Assembly (NCBI GenBank): GCA_963726575.1
Contig: CAVSCR010000007.1
Location: 372,001-436,000, forward strand
Reading direction: 5' to 3'
Source: CAVSCR01 sp963726575
Lineage (GTDB): Bacteria > Actinomycetota > Actinomycetes > JAHEKZ01
DNA length: 64,000 nucleotides
The notes under the pieces were generated by a model. That model was not told where the DNA came from. It saw nothing but the letters and a program-made list of their open reading frames with translations, and searched no databases. The position numbers and the translations under genes are program-made. This document shows, piece after piece, positions 16,898 to 24,822 of this stretch. The first letter of the stretch is position 1. Each line of letters opens with the position of its first letter.

Positions 16898-17524
16898 TCA
16901 ACTTGGGGTGGAGGCGCGGGTCGAGGTGGAGGTCGAGTTCATGAGGGTGGCGAGTTCGGACTCGAGGCCGGCCGAGCCCACGTCGACCACCTCCAACGGA
17001 AGTTGGAGTGCGTCGGCCGCCTCCTGGGCGGCCGCGTCGAGCTCGGGCGTACGTCGTTGGGCCAGCCACACGACGCGCCGGTAGTTGCGGAAGTAGTCGT
17101 CGCGCAGGTCCGGACGACGGTCGAGGCCGAGCTCGGCGAGGATCGTGCGCCGAAACGAGAGCACGAGGAAGTCGGTCAGCAGGTAGGTGCCGGCTTCCTC
17201 GTCGAGCAGCCTGGCGATCCGATCGGATCCGGCGTACACGTCGTAACAGTGAGCCCCACCGAGACGTGCGACTCCGCGCCGAGCGCAGACCGCATCGAGC
17301 GCGCCGTAGGTACCGCAGTCGGCATACGCCACTGCAAGCGCATCGTGACGACGCGCCAGATCGTCGAGTGCGGCGTCGACCTCGTCGGCGATGCGCTGCG
17401 GGTGGTTGTGCAGCAGGGGCGGGAGTGGCTTGACCTCGACGTGCCACCCATTGCGACTCGCGATCGCACTGACATCGGCCGCGATCGCGCCGCACGCCAC
17501 GATGCCGACGCCAGCACGCGTCAT
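16898..17524 (-). CDS. DUF1638 domain protein in the corrinoid operon
   Basis: A 208-residue protein of the DUF1638 family, whose function I do not know. Visible conserved stretches are GIVACGAIAADVSAI at the start, LAVAYADCGTYGALDAVCAR near residues 64-83, LGGAHCYDVYAGSD near 88-101, and a later FRRTILAELGLDRRPDLRDD. The recurring Cys and His (ACGA, DCGT, HCYD) could bind a metal or cofactor. Its ATG overlaps the stop of the corrinoid-activation gene by four bases, making it the last gene of the methyltransferase operon, so a role in corrinoid handling, activation or methyl transfer is plausible. Confidence 0.75.
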   Translation of the reverse strand: MTRAGVGIVACGAIAADVSAIASRNGWHVEVKPLPPLLHNHPQRIADEVDAALDDLARRHDALAVAYADCGTYGALDAVCARRGVARLGGAHCYDVYAGSDRIARLLDEEAGTYLLTDFLVLSFRRTILAELGLDRRPDLRDDYFRNYRRVVWLAQRRTPELDAAAQEAADALQLPLEVVDVGSAGLESELATLMNSTSTSTRASTPS

Positions 17525-19410
17525 GTCGGGAAGGCGAGCTCTTCGATGAACCGGTCGTTGAAATCGGACCGGTCCGACAACTCGACGTACTCGATCTCCT
17601 CGAGCAGCGTCTGGGCGCCATGCCGCTCCTGCCCGGACAACAACACCATCTTGGCGCCTTCGCCTGCGACGTTGCCCGCACTCACGATCCGCAGCACCGG
17701 CAACTTCGGGACCAGGCCGATCCGCACCGCGCTCGACGGCGACAGATAGGTGCCGAACGAACCAGCCAGCAGCACCTGCTGGACGTCGCGCTCCTCGACG
17801 CCCATCTCCTCCAGCAACAGCCGCCACCCGGTGGAGATGGCCGCCTTGGCGAACTGCAGCTCACGCACGTCGCGCTGGCTCAGATACACGTCGGAGCCGC
17901 CGGTCTGGGCACCCTCGGCCAGCATGAACAACCGCTCGCCCTCTCGCGTGACGAGTCGCGCGGCGACGGCTGGGGCGACCTCCCGCGCCTGCTCGTCGGT
18001 GACGAACCGTCCGCTCGCATCGATCATGCCGGCTTGCACCAGCTCGCTCACCGCGTCGACCAGTCCGGAGCCGCAGATGCCGACCGGCGTGGCATCGTCG
18101 ATCACTCCGAGTTCGAGGCCGTCGCCGGTGACTCGCACCACCTCGATGGCGCCGGACGCCGCGCGCATACCGCACCGGATCGATGCCGCCTCGAAGGCAG
18201 GCCCCGCGGGCGCCGCTGTCGCGATCAGCCGCTCGCCGTCGCCCAGGACGATCTCGCAGTTGGTGCCGACATCGATGAACAGGCGCAGTCGCTTGTCACG
18301 GTCCATGCCAGTGGCGAGCACGCCGGAGATGATGTCGCCACCGACATATGCGCCGAGTGCGGGGAAGACCGTCGCACGCGCCAACGGGTTCACGCTGACG
18401 CCGAGGTCGGAGGCTCGCAGCCCGGCATAGCTGGCAGCGGCCATGATGAACGGCGCCATGCCCAACGGCTCAGGGTCGATCCCCAAGACGATCTGCACCA
18501 TCGTGGCGTTGCCTGCGAGGGCCAGTTCGTAGACGGAGGTCGGGTCGATCCCGGCTTCCTCGCACACCTCGCGCGCGAGCTCGTCAAGGGTCTCCTGGGC
18601 CAGCGCCTGCAGCTTGTCCAGCGCTGCCGGGTCGAGCATGGTGGCGCTGATCCGGCTGATGACGTCGGCGCCGAACGGCTGCTGCCGGTTCAGCATCGAG
18701 CGAACTGCCGCTGGTGTTCCGGTCTTCACGTCCATGAGGTTCGCCACGACCGTGGTGGTCCCCAGGTCGAACGCGATCGCATGCAACTGGGCCGTGGTGT
18801 CTCCCGGCTCGATGCCCACGAGCTCGTCGTCGACGATGACGACCGTCACCTTCCAGTCGGCCTCGCGCAACGTCCGCGCCAGCCTGCGCAACACCTGTTG
18901 GTCGACCCGCAGTTCGAGGTCGTCGACTGCGTCGAGAACTCTTTGGAGGTCTGTGCGCTGATCGGACAAGGTCGGCTCTACGAGCTCCACGAAACGCTTC
19001 TGCAGCGCTGGCCGCAAGATCACCTGTCGCCCGACTCCCACCGTCGCCGCCTTGGGGCGGGTGGTCAGGGGTGGGACGTCGACGACCAGGTCGGTGTTCG
19101 CCGCGGCCATGCAAGCAAGACGCCAACCGTTCTCGAGCTGGTCGGGGTCGAACGCGCGAATGTCGAGGCGCTGGACGGGAACCGACCCTGACACCACCCG
19201 CACCTTGCACTTCTTGCAGGTGCCGTGGCCACCGCAGGTGGAATCGATCGCGATGCCGTTCCAGCTCGCCGCGTCGAACACGGTGACACCGGCCGGAACG
19301 CGGACCTCCTTCTCGGACGGCGTGAAGTGCAGTCGCACCCGCGCCGGCCCGTGGTCCTCTGCCGACGCGTCGGACGCGGCTGCGGCGTCCTCGGTCGCTT
19401 CGGCGGACAT
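17521..19410 (-). CDS. Reductive activator of corrinoid proteins (RACo-like, 2Fe-2S plus DUF4445/ASKHA)
   Basis: A 629-residue protein that would reactivate the corrinoid methyltransferase when Co(I) is accidentally oxidised to Co(II), using ATP. Residues 25-105 form a plant-type 2Fe-2S ferredoxin domain with C59, C65, C68 and C100 (CGGHGTCKKC and RLAC). A linker precedes a C-terminal ASKHA/DUF4445 domain with the phosphate loop AIAFDLGTTTVVANLMD near 212-228 and LRLFIDVGTNCEIVLGDG. This is the RACo architecture rather than the RamA type with two 4Fe-4S sites. It lies between the methyl-THF methyltransferase and DUF1638, overlapping the latter. Confidence 0.9.
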   Translation of the reverse strand: MSAEATEDAAAASDASAEDHGPARVRLHFTPSEKEVRVPAGVTVFDAASWNGIAIDSTCGGHGTCKKCKVRVVSGSVPVQRLDIRAFDPDQLENGWRLACMAAANTDLVVDVPPLTTRPKAATVGVGRQVILRPALQKRFVELVEPTLSDQRTDLQRVLDAVDDLELRVDQQVLRRLARTLREADWKVTVVIVDDELVGIEPGDTTAQLHAIAFDLGTTTVVANLMDVKTGTPAAVRSMLNRQQPFGADVISRISATMLDPAALDKLQALAQETLDELAREVCEEAGIDPTSVYELALAGNATMVQIVLGIDPEPLGMAPFIMAAASYAGLRASDLGVSVNPLARATVFPALGAYVGGDIISGVLATGMDRDKRLRLFIDVGTNCEIVLGDGERLIATAAPAGPAFEAASIRCGMRAASGAIEVVRVTGDGLELGVIDDATPVGICGSGLVDAVSELVQAGMIDASGRFVTDEQAREVAPAVAARLVTREGERLFMLAEGAQTGGSDVYLSQRDVRELQFAKAAISTGWRLLLEEMGVEERDVQQVLLAGSFGTYLSPSSAVRIGLVPKLPVLRIVSAGNVAGEGAKMVLLSGQERHGAQTLLEEIEYVELSDRSDFNDRFIEELAFPT

Positions 19411-19434
19411 CGGTCGCTCCTTCGTCGTGGGCCC

Positions 19435-20292
19435 CTAGCCGGCAGCCTGTTGCGCGCGGTGAAGCTGGATCCAGGTGGCGCCCCACTCGTCGTTGCCCAT
19501 CATCAGGTCAGCTGCCTTGACGGACGTGACGATGTGCGCCGTACGCGCATCCATGATCGCGCTCGTGAGACCGGCATGCATCGCCATGGGTAGGAACGTG
19601 GCGCCCAGCGTGTGCCGGTCGGGCATGCCGAACGAGACGTTCGACGCGCCGAGCGTCATGTTGACGCCGAGCTCGTCGCGAATCAGCGAGATCGCGGTCA
19701 GCGTCCGTGAGACGTGCAGTGAGTCAGCACCGATCGGCATAGCGAGTGGGTCGATCAAGATGTCTTCGCGGGGGATGCCGTACTCGTTCGTCGCCACCTC
19801 GACCACCTTGCGGGCGAGCTCGAGACGCCGGTGTGGATCCTCGGGGATCTCGGTTTCGTCGTTGGGGAGCGCGATGATCGCCGCACCGTACTTCTTGACC
19901 AGCGGCAAGATCAGCTCCATCCGCTCGTCCTCGGCGGTCACCGAGTTCACGAGGGGCTTGCCTTCGTAAGCGGCCAGCCCTGCCTCCAGCGCCTCTACCA
20001 CCGACGAGTCGATGCACAAGGGCAGGTCGGTGATGCTCTGTACCAGCTTGATCGCGCGGGAGAGCAGGTCGGCCTCGTCGGTCAGTGGCACGCCCATGTT
20101 GACGTCGAGGACCATCGCGCCGCCGGCGACCTGGGCCGCGACGTCGGTCTCGATCGCGGACAGGTCGCCCGCGCGCAACTGCTCCTGGAACACCTTGCGG
20201 CCGGTGGGGTTGATGCGCTCACCAATGATGCAGAAGGGCTGGTCAGGCCCGACAACGACCTGCTTACCCGGCGAGCTGAGAACCGTGTGCAT
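19435..20292 (-). CDS. mtgA: Methyltetrahydrofolate:corrinoid methyltransferase (pterin-binding, MtgA/AcsE-like)
   Basis: A 285-residue TIM-barrel pterin-binding protein. It would take the methyl group from methyl-Co(III) corrinoid protein and pass it to THF (the family reaction is reversible). Landmarks are CIIGERINPTGRKVFQEQL near residue 21, the conserved AGGAMVLDVNMGVP near 56-69, LCIDSSVVEALEAGL near 92-106, LVNSVTAEDERMELILPLV, and the family-typical LGASNVSFGMPDRHTLGATF near 214-233, where the Asn contacts the pterin. Its start overlaps metF by 29 bases. In betaine systems the matching protein is MtgA; AcsE and MetH-like domains are alternatives. Confidence 0.88.
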   Translation of the reverse strand: MHTVLSSPGKQVVVGPDQPFCIIGERINPTGRKVFQEQLRAGDLSAIETDVAAQVAGGAMVLDVNMGVPLTDEADLLSRAIKLVQSITDLPLCIDSSVVEALEAGLAAYEGKPLVNSVTAEDERMELILPLVKKYGAAIIALPNDETEIPEDPHRRLELARKVVEVATNEYGIPREDILIDPLAMPIGADSLHVSRTLTAISLIRDELGVNMTLGASNVSFGMPDRHTLGATFLPMAMHAGLTSAIMDARTAHIVTSVKAADLMMGNDEWGATWIQLHRAQQAAG

Positions 20293-21205
20293 GCTGCTCC
20301 TTGTTCTGGTGGGACGTCAGGCCGAGATCTTCAACGATCCGGGCCACGCTGCCGTCGTGGCGGAAGTCCGCCAGGTGGATCCCCGCGACGCCGGGCAGCG
20401 ACAGCGCGTGACGAGCTTGACTCAGTGCGAGCTGATAGGTGGCCTCGCGCTGGTCGGCGGCGTCGGCGACGCTGGCGAGAACCTTCGCCGGCACCGATAT
20501 GCCCGGCACGTGCTCGTCCATGAACGACAAGGCACGAGCCGTCTTGACGAGGCAGATCGTTGGGAGCAGGGACGTTCGCTGCGTGATCCCCGCGTTGACG
20601 CATCCGGCGACGAAAGTTTCCAGCCGGTCGGAGTGGTACCCGATCTGCAGCTGCAGAAATCGTGCACCGTTCTCGCTCTTCTTCAACGCCCGGTCGACGC
20701 GGTAGTCCAGGGGTGGGGCGAACGGGTTCTCGACGGCTCCGACGAACAGCAGTGGTGCCGGCTCGATCGCGCGACCAGAGAGGTAGTGCCCGCCGGCAAT
20801 GCCGGTGGCGACCCGTACCAGCTGGGGGCCGTCGAGGTCGAACACCCGCCGCGCCTCGGGCTCATCTCCTGCGGTGACATCGTCGCCGGTCAAGGCGCAG
20901 ATGTTCTCCACACCGAACAACGCCGCACCGACGATGTCGGCCTCGATCGCCAGTCGGTTCTTGTCACGGCACACGATCTGCATGATGGGCTCGACCCCGA
21001 GCTGCGTCATGGCGATCGCGATCGCGACGTTGGACGCGTGGGCGTGAGCAGCCGGGTTGTCGGTGGCGTTGACCGCGTCCACATGAGGAGCCAGCGCTTC
21101 GAGGTGATGGGCCACGGCGTCGAGCCCACCGCTGTTGACCGCGGGTAGTTCGGCGGTCACCACAGGGCGCTCACCCGACGCCAGCAACTCCTGCAGCCGG
21201 GACAC
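20264..21205 (-). CDS. metF: Methylenetetrahydrofolate reductase (MetF)
   Basis: A 313-residue flavoprotein TIM barrel interconverting methyl-THF and methylene-THF. Visible family features: VTAELPAVNSGGLDAVAHHL at the start, a VNATDNPAAHAHASNVAIAI segment (the Asp that binds folate), ENICALTGDDVTAGDEPEAR near residues 110-129, and ARFLQLQIGYHSDRLETFV near 184-202. It is shorter than two-domain eukaryotic MTHFR. Next to a methyl-THF-forming methyltransferase it is expected to run oxidatively, which is uphill with NAD; the adjacent MetV-like protein may supply another electron carrier. A normal biosynthetic role cannot be ruled out. Confidence 0.9.
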   Translation of the reverse strand: MSRLQELLASGERPVVTAELPAVNSGGLDAVAHHLEALAPHVDAVNATDNPAAHAHASNVAIAIAMTQLGVEPIMQIVCRDKNRLAIEADIVGAALFGVENICALTGDDVTAGDEPEARRVFDLDGPQLVRVATGIAGGHYLSGRAIEPAPLLFVGAVENPFAPPLDYRVDRALKKSENGARFLQLQIGYHSDRLETFVAGCVNAGITQRTSLLPTICLVKTARALSFMDEHVPGISVPAKVLASVADAADQREATYQLALSQARHALSLPGVAGIHLADFRHDGSVARIVEDLGLTSHQNKEQHAHGSQLAG

Positions 21206-21208
21206 GGG

Positions 21209-21646
21209 CTAGACCTCCGCCTTGTCGAGTTCCACCAGCGCTGCTCCCAGGCCGGACATGTCCTCGACCTCGGCCTGCGCCAGGCCACCAGACCATCCCA
21301 ACGGCGTCTGCCGGTCGCGTCCGGTGACGAGGTTGATCCAGGACGACGTGCCCTTGAGCGTGTTGTCCACCGGCGGGCGAGTGTGGTTGAACTCCTCGCG
21401 CCACACCCGAGGCAACGGCAGCGACTGACTGCGGTGGAAGCCCTTGGCCCACACACACTCCATCTCGGGCACGACCTCGCAGTGACCGTCCTCCCGAACC
21501 CCGCCACACGGCCCGTTGCGCAACGTCTTGGGACACGTCATCGGACAGGTCATGCCGGTGGAGTGCAGCACGCACTGACCGCACATGCGGCAGTCCCAGA
21601 TGGGCTTCTTGACCGCGTGCTCGATGAGCGGGAGGAGGCCGGGCAT
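21209..21646 (-). CDS. MetV-like partner of methylene-THF reductase (MTHFR C-terminal domain family)
   Basis: A 145-residue cysteine-rich protein. The N-terminal third holds CRMCGQCVLHSTGMTCPMTC and then CPKTLRNGPCGG and a further Cys pair, the pattern of the MTHFR-associated C-terminal domain family (as in MetV) that binds iron-sulfur or zinc. MetV pairs with MetF in acetogens. The gene ends three bases before metF and follows the corrinoid protein, so it is placed exactly where a MetFV complex would be encoded. The rest of the protein (after residue 70) has no recognisable motif. Confidence 0.82.
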   Translation of the reverse strand: MPGLLPLIEHAVKKPIWDCRMCGQCVLHSTGMTCPMTCPKTLRNGPCGGVREDGHCEVVPEMECVWAKGFHRSQSLPLPRVWREEFNHTRPPVDNTLKGTSSWINLVTGRDRQTPLGWSGGLAQAEVEDMSGLGAALVELDKAEV

Positions 21647-21655
21647 GGCAGTAGG

Positions 21656-22321
21656 TCAGACCTTCGCCAGTGCGCGCTTGGTCTGGAGCAGGTCCTTGGC
21701 GCGACGCACCGCGGTTGAGGCGTCGGCCGCGTATCCGTCGGCACCGACGGCGTCGGCGTACTCCTGCGTCACCGGGGCGCCGCCGACCATGACGATCACT
21801 TGGTCCCGCAGACCGGCCTTCTCCAGCGCGTTCATGTTGGCCTTGAACATCGGCATCGTCGTGGTGAGGAACGCCGAGAATCCGACGAGGTCCGGCTTGT
21901 GCTCCTGGATGGCCTCGATGAACTTCTCCGGTGCCACCTGAACGCCGAGGTCGATGACCTCGAAACCGGCGCCCTCCAGCATGATGTTGACGAGGTTCTT
22001 GCCGATGTCGTGCACGTCACCCTTGACGGTACCCATGAGGAACTTGCCCACGGTCTCAGCGCCGGTCGCGGCCAACAGCGGACGCAGCCGGTCGAGTGCG
22101 CCGCTCATAGCCCTGCCAGCGATGAGCATCTCGGGCACGAAGAAGTCGCCGCGCTCGAAACGAGCACCGACCTCTTCCAGGGACGGAATGAGCGCGTCGT
22201 AGAGCAACGTCTCAGGGTCCATGCCGGCGTCGAGGCCGGCGTTGGTCAACTCGAGAACGGCTGGCGCATTGCCAACGAGCGTCTCGTCGTAGAGCTGCTT
22301 GAGGATCTCGTCATTGTTCAT
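21656..22321 (-). CDS. mtgC: Corrinoid protein (MtgC/MttC-like B12-binding methyl carrier)
   Basis: A 221-residue methyl carrier that shuttles a methyl group on its cobalt between MtgB-type and MtgA-type methyltransferases. Residues 1-85 are the B12-binding cap helix bundle (PEMLIAGRAMSGALDRLRPL). Residues 90-215 are a Rossmann B12 domain with GDVHDIGKN, His104 being the lower axial ligand, followed by GFEVIDLGVQV and VMVGGAPVT. Its start overlaps the iclR stop as ATGA. It is encoded apart from its methyltransferase, which lies across the divergent promoter. Confidence 0.93.
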   Translation of the reverse strand: MNNDEILKQLYDETLVGNAPAVLELTNAGLDAGMDPETLLYDALIPSLEEVGARFERGDFFVPEMLIAGRAMSGALDRLRPLLAATGAETVGKFLMGTVKGDVHDIGKNLVNIMLEGAGFEVIDLGVQVAPEKFIEAIQEHKPDLVGFSAFLTTTMPMFKANMNALEKAGLRDQVIVMVGGAPVTQEYADAVGADGYAADASTAVRRAKDLLQTKRALAKV

Positions 22322-23094
22322 GCCGCGCCTGCCCTCCTGGACCGCGAGTTCTGCCTTGCTTGAAGTTCGTTCGACAACGCCTGCGTCTCTTGCACGAGCA
22401 ACCGCCCTACCCCCGGAATGCTCTGTGGGGTCAACCGCACTGCCGGGCCGGACACCGACAGCGCAGCGATCACGTTGCCCTCGGCGTCACGAACGGGGGC
22501 CGCCACCGCGACCAAACCAGGCTCCAGCTCGGAGTCGGCGACGGCGAAACCCAGCCGGCGGACGCGAGCCAGGTCTTGGGCCAGGTCGACGCGCGACGTC
22601 AGCGTCTTGTCGGTCCGACGCTCGAGGCGACCGCGGGGGGCCTCGCTGGCGCCGTGGGCCAGGAAGACCTTGCCGAGGGCCGAGCAGTGGAAGGGCACGG
22701 GACGGCCGACCCAGTTGACGGCGCCCAGAAGGTGGCGTGAGTCGACCTGGGCGATCTGCTCGACCGCCGAGGGCGTGGGGACCGCCAGGTTGACGGTCTC
22801 GCCGGTGACGTCCGCTACCCGGTCCATGTGGGGGCGGGCCAGCCGCACCAGGCGGTCGGCCTTGGCGGTCATGGCGAACCGGGTGAGGGCCGGGCCCGGG
22901 CGGACCGAGGAGTCGCTGGTGCGCTGCACGAGCCCGTGGCGCTCCAGGCTGGTGAGCAGCCGGGACACGGTGCTCTTGGGCAGACCCGTGGCCCCCACCA
23001 GGTCGGAGAACGCAACCGATCGGGGGGCCTCGAGCACGGCCAGGAGCAGCGTCGACGCACGGTCGACGGCCTGGGTGCCAGCGGGGGCGGCCAT
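22318..23094 (-). CDS. IclR family regulator of the corrinoid operon
   Basis: A 258-residue IclR regulator: winged helix-turn-helix at 8-65 (FSDLVGATGLPKSTVSRLLT) and a C-terminal effector domain with GETVNLAVPTPSAVEQIAQV, PVPFHCSALGKVFLAH and AALSVSGPAVRLT. It heads the operon iclR-mtgC-metV-metF-mtgA-RACo-DUF1638 and is divergent from the mttB-family gene. A perfect inverted repeat in the shared promoter is a likely operator. It would match methyltransferase expression to betaine supply. Whether it activates or represses cannot be told from the sequence. Confidence 0.9.
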   Translation of the reverse strand: MAAPAGTQAVDRASTLLLAVLEAPRSVAFSDLVGATGLPKSTVSRLLTSLERHGLVQRTSDSSVRPGPALTRFAMTAKADRLVRLARPHMDRVADVTGETVNLAVPTPSAVEQIAQVDSRHLLGAVNWVGRPVPFHCSALGKVFLAHGASEAPRGRLERRTDKTLTSRVDLAQDLARVRRLGFAVADSELEPGLVAVAAPVRDAEGNVIAALSVSGPAVRLTPQSIPGVGRLLVQETQALSNELQARQNSRSRRAGAA

Positions 23095-23174
23095 GGGCTG
23101 GACTCCTCGACGAGGGAGCTGGGCGGGACGGCGAGAAACGATATCCCGTATGTCAATACGACTGTTCTATCATA

Positions 23175-23190
23175 TGGAACCTGCGTTCCA
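23175..23190. promoter_or_regulatory. Inverted repeat TGGAAC-N4-GTTCCA between iclR and the mttB-family gene
   Basis: A perfect 6-bp inverted repeat with 4-bp spacer lies in the 183-bp divergent region, about 80 bp from each start codon. The layout and the GGAAC/GTTCC half sites resemble IclR-family operators. The surrounding DNA is the most AT-rich part of the gap, as expected of two promoters. It is a good candidate for control of both the methyltransferase and the corrinoid operon. Confidence 0.55.
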
Positions 23191-23277
23191 CGATTGGATA
23201 GTAGGATCCCCGCCCGAGAGGGGTCAAGCGACCCGCCCCTCGCTGCTGCGACCGAGCGACACCGGAGGCCATTCGCG

Positions 23278-24717
23278 ATGTTCGTCAACAAGATGCCGCG
23301 TTACGAGATCTTGTCCGCCGAGGCGATGGAGGTCCTCGACCGCGGCTGGCGCCGGATCGTCTCCGAGATCGGCATCGAGTTCCTCAAACCGGAGGCGCTC
23401 GACCTGTTCCGCGACGCCGGCCAGAAGGTCGAGGAGAACAACGTCTTCTTCGACCCTGACTTCATCATGGAACAGGTCGCCAAGGCTCCTCGGGAGTTCG
23501 ACATCCAGGCGCGCAACTCGGCGAACAACGTGCACATCGGCGGAGACCACATGGTCTTCTCCAGCGTCTACGGCCCGCCGTTCGTCCGCGAGGGCGATGT
23601 GCGTCGCGAGGGCACGCTCGCCGACTACCGGAACTTCGCGAAGCTCGCCCAGTCGTTCAGCGCCATCGACAGCGTGGGCGGAGTTGTCGCGGAGCCCAAT
23701 GACGCACCGCTGGACAGCCGTCACCTCGACATGCTGTACGCGACGATGACGCTGACGGACAAGATGTACATGGGAAACGTCGTCAGCGGCGTGAACGCCC
23801 GCGACACCATCGCGATGGGAGAGATCCTCTTCGGCGGTCGCGAGTCCATCGAGCAGACGCCCGCCAGCATCTCGCTCATCAACTGCAACTCGCCGCTGCG
23901 GTGGGACGACCGCATGCTCGACGCGCAGTTCGAGTACTCGGCTGCGAACCAGCCCGTCGTACTCACGCCATTCCTTCTGATGGGGGCGATGTCTCCGGTC
24001 ACGATCCCGGCAACGCTCGTGCAGCAGATGGCCGAGGCGTTGAGCGGCATCGCGTTGTCGCAGCTGATCCGCCCCGGCACACCGGTGGTCTTCGGCTCGT
24101 TCCTGTCGAACATCGACATGCAGTCGGGCTCGCCTCAGTTCGGGACACCGGAGTCGGCGATCGGACTGCTGTGCACCGGTCAGATCGCGCGCCACTTCGG
24201 GTTGCCCTTCCGCGCCGGTGGTGGCCTGAACTCCTCGCAGATGCCTGATGCGCAGGCGGCCTACGAGTCGCTCATGACGATGCTGCCCACGTTCCTGGCC
24301 GGCACGAACTTCGTGATGCACTCCGCCGGCTGGCTCGAGGGCGGTCTCGTTTCGTGCTTCGAGAAGTACGTGATCGACGTCCAGGTGCTGGAGAGCCTCC
24401 AGAAGGAGTTCACGCCGCTGGAGATCGACGAGGACTCGCTCGCGTTCGGGGCCCACGAAGAAGTCGGACACGGTGGTCACTTCCTCGGCGCCATGCACAC
24501 GATGGAGCGGTTCCGCACCTGCTTCTACCGCCCGTTCCTGTCGTCGTCGGACAACTTCGAGCGCTGGACCCGCAACGGCTCCAAGGACACCGCCGAGCGG
24601 GCGGGAGACATCTACCGGGCGAAGATCGAGGAGTACGAGGCCCCACCGATGGACGACGCGATCCGCGAGCAGCTCGAGGACTACGTCATCCGCCGCCGGG
24701 CCGAGCTCGGCGACTGA
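23278..24717 (+). CDS. mtgB: MttB-family corrinoid methyltransferase without pyrrolysine (MtgB-like, glycine betaine)
   Basis: A 479-residue trimethylamine-methyltransferase (MttB/PF06253) family protein. There is no in-frame amber codon, so it belongs to the non-pyrrolysine branch, in which MtgB demethylates glycine betaine to dimethylglycine. Visible stretches include YEILSAEAMEVLDRGWRRIV at the start, the barrel segments QTPASISLINCNSPLRWDDR and LTPFLLMGAMSPVTIPATLV, and FRAGGGLNSSQMPDAQAAYE near the end. ATG at 23278 follows a GGAGG site. Choline oxidation, betaine transport and dimethylglycine dehydrogenase nearby support betaine as substrate; carnitine or another quaternary amine remains possible. 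Confidence 0.88.
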   Translation: MFVNKMPRYEILSAEAMEVLDRGWRRIVSEIGIEFLKPEALDLFRDAGQKVEENNVFFDPDFIMEQVAKAPREFDIQARNSANNVHIGGDHMVFSSVYGPPFVREGDVRREGTLADYRNFAKLAQSFSAIDSVGGVVAEPNDAPLDSRHLDMLYATMTLTDKMYMGNVVSGVNARDTIAMGEILFGGRESIEQTPASISLINCNSPLRWDDRMLDAQFEYSAANQPVVLTPFLLMGAMSPVTIPATLVQQMAEALSGIALSQLIRPGTPVVFGSFLSNIDMQSGSPQFGTPESAIGLLCTGQIARHFGLPFRAGGGLNSSQMPDAQAAYESLMTMLPTFLAGTNFVMHSAGWLEGGLVSCFEKYVIDVQVLESLQKEFTPLEIDEDSLAFGAHEEVGHGGHFLGAMHTMERFRTCFYRPFLSSSDNFERWTRNGSKDTAERAGDIYRAKIEEYEAPPMDDAIREQLEDYVIRRRAELGD

Positions 24718-24744
24718 CGCTCCCCGACCGCTACTTCTACTTCC

Positions 24745-24813
24745 CCGATTGGCCCTGCGCGTGAGTCCTGACCTCGTCAGGACGCGTCAAGACTCACGGT
24801 GTCAGCCAATCGG
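24745..24813. terminator. Nested inverted repeats between convergent mttB-family and purU genes
   Basis: Three paired segments share one centre: CCGATTGGC/GCCAATCGG outermost, GTGAGTC/GACTCAC, and an 8-bp GTCCTGAC/GTCAGGAC stem with a CTC loop. The inner two partly compete. There is no T-run, but the position between convergent genes suits a bidirectional terminator. The layered symmetry is more elaborate than a plain terminator. Confidence 0.5.
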
Positions 24814-24822
24814 CGTCATGGA

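Noticed and set aside
23224..24498. Long minus-strand open frame (424 codons) opposite the MttB-family gene
   Set aside because: It is His/Arg/Val-rich, has no recognisable domain, and mirrors the codon bias of the plus-strand gene, as expected of an antisense shadow in GC-rich DNA.
23278..24717. Pyrrolysine codon in the MttB-family gene
   Set aside because: No in-frame TAG occurs, and no pyl genes were seen in the window.
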